Below the pieces are notes generated by a model. It worked only from the letters and a program-made list of their open reading frames with translations, was not told the origin of the DNA and searched no databases. From positions 14,691,107-14,755,106 of the forward strand of contig CM053328.1 in assembly GCA_028583605.1 (NCBI GenBank): DNA of 64,000 nt. Direction: 5' to 3'. The stretch comes from Dastarcus helophoroides (lineage: Eukaryota; Arthropoda; Insecta; Coleoptera; Bothrideridae). This document shows, one piece after another, positions 44,431 through 64,000 of this stretch. Position 1 is the stretch's first letter; each line of letters starts with the position of its first letter. The position numbers were made by a program, and so were the translations under genes.

Positions 44431-45240
44431 TTTGTTTTGGCTAAAAACTGAAACAAGGCAGCCTAATTTTGGCTAAAAATTGAAACCAGGCAGCCTAATT
44501 TTGGGAAAAAATTGAAACATTTAATCTAATTTTGGCTAAAAACTGAAACGTGACTGTTTAGCTTAAACTTAAATTGAAATGTGCAGTTTAGTAACATCTC
44601 TCACTAACTTTAGCTAAAAAGGAAACATGGTTATCTAGTTTTAAACCAAACTATAACGTGGCTACGTAGATTTAGCTAAATATTGAAACCTGGTCATTCA
44701 GCTATAGAGTGATTAGGTAGCTGTAACCAAAGACTGTTTAGCTTTACCCAAAGCTATCGCGGCTACATACTTCCAACGGAAAATTGACCATTTAGCCTTA
44801 AACAAAACTTAACGTGGCTGCGTACATTTGACTAAACACTGGGACGTGGCTGACTAGCTTTAGCCTAAAGTTATAACATGGCTACGTGGTACATAGCGTA
44901 GCTATAACTAAAAACTGAAATGTGGCTATCTAGCTTTTGCCAAAACTTTAACGCGGCTGTGTAGCTGTAACTAAAAGTTGAAACTTGCCTGGCCTAGTTT
45001 TAGCTAAAACTGTAACGCGTTTGTGTAGAAAATTAAAACGTGGCTAGCTAGCTTTAACCAAAATTATAAATAACTGTGTACCTTCAACTAAACACTGACA
45101 CATGTTTAGCTAAAGGTATAACATGGTTGCAGAGTTGTAACCAATCACTGAAATGTGGCTGCCTAGGCTTTAGCCAAAACAAACGTGTCTGTGTAGCTTT
45201 AGCCATAAACTGATACATGGCTAACTTGTATTGCCTAAAA
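44430..45240 (+). repeat. Degenerate tandem repeat, about 35-45 base unit
   Basis: At least 15 diverged units of the type GGCTAAAAACTGAAACGTGG...CTAGCTTTAGC fill 800 bases. The alternating words TTTAGC.AAA, TGAAAC and GTGGCT(A/G) recur throughout. It lies 0.8-1.6 kb downstream of the FOXK stop and may be in its 3' UTR. Confidence 0.75.
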
Positions 45241-46016
45241 CTTGACCTAACTTTGACCTAAGTTACAGTTTTGTGTCTTGACCATGCGGCCAACGCATCC
45301 CTGTTGAAATAAGTCCAATAATATTATCTTAAAAGAGCATACTTATCATTAAAGAGTAACACCTACTTGCGGACTTATCCTAAGGTGAGACAGCCTGATA
45401 CACATTATTTCCCTCATTACAGCTAAAACATTAACAGTTTAATTTTATAAACTAGAATTGCTTGATGTTATTAAATGTAGAAAAATAGCACATTTGGCCT
45501 TCTAAACAAATCGAAATGACGCCAAATCATCCAAAATACATTTTTCTAGAAATCATTGCATATATTGTAAAAATAATGCAAACTTTTTCCAATTTTTCCA
45601 AAAAATATTTACTCTCAACAACGCGATATATATAAAATTCGAATTGACTTAGATATTTGATATCTAAGATGAAAAAACATGAAGAATATATCTACATTCT
45701 TAATATTATTAATTATTAATTACAAATTTAGCAGATTTTCCATAAATTGAGGTTATGTTTCATAATGTAATACTGAAAAGGTTATGTTGCCCTTGATAAA
45801 TAAAAATAATAATAATGATAATAAATTATTGTCAGGTTGTAAAAATTCCATAAATATTGCCTTTGTTTTACACTGTAAAATCGGATCAGATCGTGATTAA
45901 ATAATAAATAGGGAGGACCAACGGGACCTTTTCAATAAAAATAACGCATAAAACTTGATATACAACGAAAACTGGGAGGTGGTGGTGAGGGGGGATAGAA
46001 ACACTGGAAGGGGATA
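45241..46016 (-). other. FOXK 3' flank / probable 3' UTR start
   Basis: Sequence after the FOXK stop codon on the minus strand. It is AT-rich with no further coding signal, and no certain polyadenylation site was fixed. Confidence 0.4.
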
Positions 46017-56461
<10,445 letters not shown>

Positions 56462-56499
56462 CTGAAACAATTAAAATTTTTATTTTGTTTGTTGTTGTT

Positions 56500-59400
56500 G
56501 TCTTTTTCGAAATTTTAACTTTTAACTAAACATGTCGGTATTTTTTTTTCTGATAAAATTCGTCTTTCCTTCGAAATGTACACTTTTCTGTCAAAATTTA
56601 GTTTGAATTTAAAATGCCAATAAAATTTACAAAATAGTCAAAGTTTTTAAAATAAGACCCATTCTTTTTCAAAAAGTGCAGATTTACCAAAAAGTCCAAT
56701 TCAAGAGACAATTTGAAGAAGAGAATCTAAATTCAAAAAAAGTGAATATTTTAAAAACCAACAATTTTGAAATAGTCGAAATATGCAAAAAGTACAAATG
56801 TTCAATGAAAGTATTCAAAAGTCTAGATTTTCAAAAACAATAGTTTTTCATAAGAAAAGGGAGTTTACGACAAAAATCAAAATTTTTTTGAAGATCTATG
56901 TTTTAAAAAAGATTAAAAATTTTTAAAGAGCCGAAATTATCAAAAAGACATTTTCTAAAAAGTTGAAATTACAAAAAAAAGTAAGAAACATTTTTTTTAA
57001 TCTGTCAAAAAGTCCAAATTTGAAAGAAAAAGAGAGAAAGGTTTAATGGAGAAAATTTTGATATGTCAAAATTTTTCACATGTCAAAAGTTTCAAATAGT
57101 CGAAATTTTAAAAAGGAAAAAGTCTTAAAAAGTTAAGATTGAAAAAACATGTCCAAAGTATCAAAATTTAAAAAAAAGGCGAATCTCAGAAAATTAAAAA
57201 AATAAAAAAAAATGAAATTTTCAATGGAAAATTTTGAAAAAAGATGATATTTTCAAAAAACCATAATAATCAAAAAGTGAATATTAAAAAAAAAATAAAA
57301 ATACAGGAGAAATATTTAAAAAAGTAGAATATTTCAAAAGAAGTCGAACTACAAAATAAAGAGAAAGAGGAAATTTTGAAAAGTGAACAGTTATTGAAAG
57401 AAGTCAAAAATTCAAAAGAAAAAACAATATTTTCAAAAAAGTCAATATTTTCAAAAAAGTTGAAATTAAAAAAAGTAAAAACATTTTTAAGTCACTCTTT
57501 ATTGACATAAAGACAAAGTTTCCAGAAAACTTCGAAATTTCTAAAATAAGTCGAAATATAAAAAAAATCGAAATATGGAGAAAAAAAAGAATATTTAAAA
57601 AATTCAACGAAAAAGTCAAAATTTAAAAATATAGTGAACATTTTAAAAATGTCAAAATGTTTAAAAGATTAAAAGTTTAAATAGTCGAAGTTTTTAAAAA
57701 GTGGAAAAAAAGTCGAAATTTTTAAAAATTTAGATTTTAAAACGTTGTAATTTTCAATAAAATCCCCAAAAAATAATCCAAACTTTACAGTAGTCGAAAT
57801 TTTCAAAAAGGTCCAATTTTAGAAAAAGTAATAATTTACAAGAAGAGTTCAGATTTCCAAAGACAAAATGTTGAAAAAAATTCATGATTTCAAGAAACAA
57901 AATTTTAAAAAAATATTTAAAAAAATTCAGAATATCAAAACTCAAAATTTTCAAAAAAAAAGTCAACATTTTTAAAAGATGTTTAAATCTATAAAAAGTA
58001 AAAATAAAAAAGCGGAAATTTTGAAAAACTTTGAATTTTCCAATCAGTTGAAATTTTTTTGTAAGAATTCTGAGAAAAAACTGGTATTAAAAAAAATAGA
58101 AATTTTCAAAATAAGTAAAAATTTTCTAAAAATATCACAATTTTGATAAGATTAAAATTCCAACTTTTTCAGTTACATTTAAACTTTCCTTTTTGATAAC
58201 ATTTAAAATTCAAAATTCCATTTTTATGCTAAAAACTGTTGGAGTTACAGCTAGGAATTCCAACTGTTGGTGAGAAAATGTTGACTTTCGGTTAGACATT
58301 TCGACTCTCAAAATTTTGACATGCAACTTAATAATTAACTTTTTTAATTTTCGATATTTTTTTCCAAATTTGAAAATTTCTAATTTTTCTGTCAACTTTT
58401 AACTTAAAGACCGAAATTCTCACTTTTCCTGACAATTTCAAATTTCAAAACTGCAACGATTTTAAATACAATTTGAACTTTACTTAGCAACGCCGAATTT
58501 TTTTGATAAAATTTTACTTCAAAATTCCATCTTTTACTGAAAATATTTTGATTTTAATTTAGAAATTTCGGTCTTTAGTGGGAAATTGTTTACTTAAATT
58601 ACTACTAGTTTTTCAAAACTTTAATCATAACCTAGATAATTTGATTTTTTTGAACATTCTAAATTTTTTGGCAAAATTTCGAATTTTTTATCAACATTTT
58701 AACTATAAGATAAAATTCAAATTTGTATGGCACAATGGCCCATTTTAACTTTAAGTTCAAAATTACGACAATTTTTTTATAACATTTAAACTTTACGTTC
58801 GCCACGACGAGTGCTTTTGATAAAATTTTACCTAACTGCAAAATTCCATATTTTAAACGTTCTTACTAGAAATTTGCAACTCTTTGGCAACTCGTGACTT
58901 TTATTTGATTTTTGAAATTTCAATTTTTTTAAATTTACCTTTTTTAAAAAAATTAGCTTTTTAAATGTTGACATTTCGGTTTCCAAATTTCCTCTTTTTT
59001 CTAAAAATTTCAAATTTTTTTTTATCTCACTTTCCTCAAAAGTTCTCGTCTGTTTTTAAGATTGCGACTTTTCCCAAAATTTTGATGTCATCTGAAAATG
59101 TTAACTTTTTTTTTGAAAATTTGGTCTAAAAATTTCGACTTTTTTAATTTTTACTGAAAATTTACTTTTTTAAAATTATTTAGAATTGAACCATTTCACA
59201 ATTGTATCCTTTTTAAAAATTTCATTTTTTTTTTAATTTATACTTTATCGACCATTCGATTTTTCGAAAATTTTGACTTTTTTCAAAATTTCGAGTTTTT
59301 CTGAATATTTTCACATTTTTGAAAAATCATACTTCTTATGGAAAACTTGGATTAGTATTTGAAATTTTGAAACGACTTTTTGTTTCAAAATTTTTACTTT

Positions 59401-61700
59401 TTGTAAAATTTGCCTCTTGAGAAATTACTTTTCTGATAAAGTTGGATTTAATTTGAAAATTTCGAACTCTGAAAATTACGAATTTTTCAAATTGCTACTT
59501 TTTTCAAAATTTAAACTTTGAAAATTTCTTATTTTCCAAATTTCAAATTTTTCTTCAGATTTTTACTTTATTTGCACAGAATTTTGACTTTTTTTTAAAA
59601 TTCGAATATCTTGAAAAATTTCTTTTATTTGAAAATTTAAAATTCTTTTAATCTTTTTCAAAATTTCGACTTTTTTATTAATTTAGACTTTACTTAACAA
59701 TTTTCACTCGATTTTTTTTTCAAAAGTTTGACTTTCTCGACGTTTTGACAAAATTTCAACCTTTTTTGACCGTTTCTACATTGCGTTTATTTAAAATGTT
59801 CATCTTTTTAAAATTTTGGACTTTTTCCAACATGTTCGCCTTTTCTTGAATTTCTCGACTTTTTAAAAATTTCGACATTCTGAAAACTTCTTTTTTTTTC
59901 AAAATTTCTATTTTTTTGCAAATAGCTACTCTTTTTGAAAATTTTAAATTTTTCTTCTAAATTATTAGGTTTTTCTTAATATCACGACGTGAAAATTTTC
60001 ACTTTCTATAAAAAACATTCTTAAGAGCGTGAACTTTTTTAAAAATTTCCAGATTTTTCAATATTTCGGTGATTTTGAAAATATCCATTTTCTTTCGAAA
60101 ACGTTAACATTCTATAATTTTCCTTTTTTTAACAAAATTCTCACCTTTTTAACTCTTTTGAACATTTCAACTTTTTTAAAAGATTTCAATTTTATTCACA
60201 CACTCGTTATAATTTTTGAAAATTTGGAATTTCAAAATTTTGGCTTTTTTGAAAATTTTGAGTTTTTCAAAAGTAGGATTTTCTCTAAATTTGAATTCTT
60301 AGGTAAATTTCGATCTTAAAAATTTTACTTTTATTTTGAAATATACGACTTACTCGAAGATTTTAATTTCGGGTTTTTTTTTAATTTTGAATTCTTCTTT
60401 TCGTTTTTTTTTTTACTTACTAAAAATTTGGATTTGTCCTTCAAGCTGTTTTAAAAAATTCTGTTTTTTCAATAGTTCCACATCTTTAGTAAACATGACT
60501 GTTTTTGAGAAATTAGTCTTTTGAAAATGTCAATTTTTTGTCATTTGGCTTTTTTCGAAAATCGACTCTTTTTGGAAATTTGTAATATTTCCACTTTTCT
60601 TAAATTTTTAAAATAATTCATCTTCTTTTGAAAATTTCGAATTTTTTTGAAAACTTCTACTTTTTAAAATTTTAACTTCCTTAATATTTCCACTTCCTAA
60701 ATTTTTAAAATAATTCGTCTTCTTTTGAAAATTTCGAATTTTTTTGTGAAAATATTGACTGAAAATTTCGACATTTTTATTTCCACTTTTCCAATTTTTT
60801 TAGAATTTCGACTTTTTTCACAATTTTATCCTTTTTGAAAGCTTACGACTTTTTTTGAAAATTATAACTTTTTTTGAGATTACAATTTTTTTCTTAACTG
60901 TATTTACTGTTTTTAAAAATTTTGATGACATTTTTCAAAGGTTCGTGTTTTTCCCTAAATTTAAACTCTAGGAAATTGTGACTACTTAAAAAATTCTTCT
61001 TTTTTTTAAATATTCGATCGAGTTATCGAAAAAATTTCTTTTATTTGTTAAATCTCGACTCGAAGTTTTTAAATCTTGATTTTTCAAAGTTTTGTTTTTT
61101 TTTTGAAAATGTCGGTTTTTTCCAGAATTTCGATTTTTTTTCTTGAAATTTCGACTTTTGTAAATTTGACCTTTTTTCAGAAATTCGACTTTTTCATGAA
61201 TATCGACTTTTAATTTTCTTTGAAATTTTTTCTCCCCCCCCCCTCTCTCTCTCTCTCTCTTTTAAAAACATCAACTTTTAATTTGGCTTATTTTTGAAAA
61301 ATGTGACTGCAAATTATAATTTGGAATTTGGACTTTTTCGGAAATTTGCACTTTTTCAAGAAATTTCGATCTTAATAAAAAGTTGTTTGAATTATTCTGA
61401 AAATTCTGATTTTTTTTTAAATTTCTAGGCAAAGTCCACATTTGCAAAATTAATGAATGCGAAATTTAAAAAATAAACATCCATTACTTACAGAATTCTG
61501 AGTAAAGTCGAAATATTAAGAAAAAAGCTAAAATTTCTAAAAAAAAAAACCTTGAAATTAGATTAAAACTTCTTCTCTACATCCTGAAATTCAGAGTTAT
61601 TAACCAAACAATTTTGATCGAATTTTCTTTTTCCTTCAAATTTGGAGTTTAAAACAGAAATTTTCAATTTTTAGAACTTGAAAGAAATAATTAATCAAAG
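56500..61700. repeat. Long low-complexity block upstream of the FOXK exons seen
   Basis: 5.2 kb of A/T words around AAATTTCGACTTTTT (minus-like from 56640 to 58150, plus-like from 58870 to 61400: one half is roughly the reverse-complement composition of the other). It lies in the FOXK intron preceding exon a. A short CT microsatellite lies at 61231-61260. No exon was recognised. Confidence 0.7.
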
Positions 61701-63440
61701 GTGAATATTTTTGATGAGTTTATTCTTTATGGTGAACCCTTATTGACCGGAAACACCATATTTATTAATTTTACTTAACATTTCTTCGGCCCTGTTTGGA
61801 AATATTTAAATTTTTATTGTTTGAAAAGATTGCAAAATTAACGACTGATTCTCACCTTCCCTTAAAATTTTGACTTTCAATTTTTTTCAATTTCGTGTTA
61901 TTTGCTCGACATCTCTTTTCTCAAAATATCTTGCTTTTTTTCTCAAAATTTCGATCCTTGTTCCTTTCGGGTTAAACGAAAATCTAACTTTTAAAATGTG
62001 ACTTGAAAAAAATCTAAATTACGACTTGATATCAAAATTTTTGTTTCTAGAAACTTCGATTTTTTCTCCTCAATATTTCAAAAAGAAGCTAACAATTGAA
62101 ACGAAAAAAATTAGGTTTAAAGTCCCCCTTTTGAGAAAAAAAAATGGATACTTCAATCTCAAAGACTTTTTTCTGATAGACAGATCACTAGATTTAAACA
62201 CCTATTAGATTAAGAGTCTGGGAGCCAAAGACCGGTTTCGATTTCATTAGATCTCGTCAGTTTGACATACCTAAATTTATTAAGATCGAAAACGGTCTTA
62301 GGTGACTGCAATAAATGTTCAAACCTATTAATGTGCGCATTAGAAGAACTTCTCTGACTTGTCAGCGACAGTTTTTGTTAAGCGTCAACTGTTGGTAGTT
62401 TAGCAATCTATGATTTGCCACAACATGGCTATATCGTATTATAGTTTCAATCTCAAAATTTCGATTTTTTTCTCTTTCAAAATTTCAAATGAAACTTTAA
62501 ACTTCAAACTTCTTATCAGTTGGGTTAGATTTCAATGAATAGTTAAGAGTTCGAATTAAAAATAATGACCAGACAAGTTTTGTGGCCCAATACAATTTAA
62601 ATAAGATTGAGGAGTTAGTTAATAATGTCGACATTTTTCAATGGAAGCTCAACCTTATTACGCAAATGTTTGTTGTATCATTTGAATTTAAAAGTAATCG
62701 CAGTTTCGCAGCAAAACGATTTTCATCCGAGATCGAAATGTGTATGTAATATTAATAAAATTCACTTATATTGCATCATTCTGCTTCTGTTTACAAAGAA
62801 ACGTAAACAAAGATACGCATATCTGCGACTTTTGCTATGGAAAAAAAAGGAATAATTATTAAAACGAATCGTGTACGTTTTATTACGTTATCACTTACTA
62901 CTCATTATTTCGCTATTTTTATAATTTTTCGCATTCTACAATCGAATGCATCATTCGTACAATAACAATACAAAGCTGCATTTATATCTATCTGTTTTGA
63001 CTGGCACGAAAAAACATTTCAAGGAAAAAACACCTTCGGTTTAAAAATGTGACTTTTCCCGTATTTTCGCTCGTTGTTGTTGTGTTTTTTTAGAATTATT
63101 TACAACAAGGTTATCGGCCATCGACATACTACCCATTTGTTGGAGCAACCAAATATTTTTCCCGACCGTCAATTAAATTTATTTAAAGTTCCAAATATTT
63201 TCCCACCTTGAATATTTTCCAAAGTTAAAATGTGTCAAGTTTTAAAATGTATCCAAATCTAAAATGTATCAAAATCTAAAATGTGTGCCATATTAATGAG
63301 ATTAAACATAAATGTGACCAAACTTAGGAATGGTGAAACAAAAATTTATGAAAACTTTTACAAACCAATAGTTTGATGTCAGATTTTCTAAAAATATACA
63401 TATATAAAAAATCGATGAAGTGATAACGAAGGCTTCCACG
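61701..63440. other. AT-rich sequence, no gene recognised
   Basis: Contains an imperfect inverted pair near 62229-62302 (AGACCGGTTTCGATTTCATT against AAGATCGAAAACGGTCTT), probably another small foldback. No FHA-coding exon was found here although it lies 5' of the FOXK exons. Confidence 0.45.
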
Positions 63441-63450
63441 GCCACAGTCA

Positions 63451-63919
63451 GTACAGAATATACTTCTTCCTGGATTGGACCGTGTCAAAGAACTACCAAA
63501 AATGTTCGACGTTTCACCCACCATCGCAGGGGGCTTCTTCAGGAACAAAGAAAGGAAACAATAAATAAAAAGGTAAATACAAGGGAATATGCAAAAATGA
63601 AAGAAACTTCAGAAGAGTTTCGCCTCTGGTATGGTGGACATACTGAGTTACCGTGCTCTTCTGTCTAAACTTTCTTATCCTTTGTACCAATTTTCAATTC
63701 AGAAGAGTTTCGCCTCTGGTATGGTGGACATACTGAGTTACCGTGCTCTGATGTTTTAAAATTGGCCTTTTCATTCTTTTATTTTTGCATATTCCCTTAT
63801 ATTTCCCTTTTTATTTATTGTTTCTTTTCTTTGTTCCTGAAGAAGCCCCCTACGATGGTGGGCGAAACGTCGAACACTTTTAGTAGTTCTTTGACACTGA
63901 AGAAGTATATCCTGTACAG
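63451..63919. mobile_element. Foldback element with about 150-base arms
   Basis: The left arm (63451-63610), with TTCGACGTTTCACCCACCAT and AGGGGGCTTCTTCAGGAACA, pairs with the right arm (63768-63919), with TGTTCCTGAAGAAGCCCCCT and GGTGGGCGAAACGTCGAACA. The spacer holds a direct repeat beginning AGAAGAGTTTCGCCTCTGGT (63611-63660 and 63701-63750). The left arm has an extra CTGGATTGGACCGT-type segment that the right arm lacks but the nested copy in mariner keeps. Confidence 0.85.
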
Positions 63920-64000
63920 ATAAAGTGTTGTTTGAAAAATAATTATAAGAGCCTACATGTATTACTATGGATACAGACATGTAGCCAGAAGGGCTTCAGC

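Noticed and set aside
62026..62208. 60-codon Lys/Phe-rich frame as an FHA exon
   Set aside because: No FHA motif (GR, SxxH, NG), and the composition matches the surrounding low-complexity DNA.

Overview
This is a 64 kb piece of an animal nuclear genome, almost certainly an insect. The evidence is spliced genes with GT-AG introns, a forkhead box K (FOXK) gene with short insect-style introns, and an insect-like mix of mobile elements (Ty3/gypsy, Jockey-like and CR1/Jockey-like LINEs, Helitron, mariner, PIF/Harbinger, many foldback MITEs). Nothing prokaryotic was seen: no operons, no CRISPR array and no recognisable rRNA or tRNA gene. The species cannot be fixed from the sequence.

Layout. 1-9,400: AT-rich background holding two LINE 3' ends, a TIR element (3124-3979), a 1.3 kb foldback element (4513-5842), a possible terminal exon of an unknown + strand gene (5881-5979), and on the minus strand an intronless, broken matrix metalloproteinase (MMP) next to a small predicted two-helix membrane protein. 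9,401-15,680: one decayed Ty3/gypsy element with a truncated 5' LTR, gag, protease, RT, RNase H, integrase, polypurine tract and a full 3' LTR. 15,681-19,900: copies of a repeat called R1 here, a minus-strand LTR element reduced to one LTR plus gag, and a 5'-truncated Jockey-like LINE. 19,900-21,000: two short elements with related ends, one carrying a Helitron Rep fragment. 21,740-23,445 and 30,085-32,460: two damaged copies of the last exon of an RNA exonuclease 1 (REXO1) gene with the preceding intron, both joined to R1; the second is split by a PIF/Harbinger insertion. 33,094-34,474: a mariner with intact TIRs, a broken transposase and a 86 bp element nested in it. 46,017-56,461: the 3' seven exons of FOXK on the minus strand, the only clearly functional gene. 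The exons for the start of its FHA domain and the promoter were not found and should lie beyond 64,000.

Much of the rest, especially 880-2,850, 23,690-28,900, 34,790-40,100, 41,740-43,720, 50,300-55,200 and 56,500-61,700, is a degenerate short-motif sequence built on AAATTTCGACTTTTT-like words on either strand. It is neither coding nor random, and at least two stretches of it (23,690-24,335 and 39,520-40,145) are diverged copies of one another.

Several coding sequences are broken by single-base shifts inside homopolymer runs, including one in conserved FOXK. Some of the breaks may therefore be assembly errors and not true pseudogenisation; this matters most for the MMP and its neighbour.
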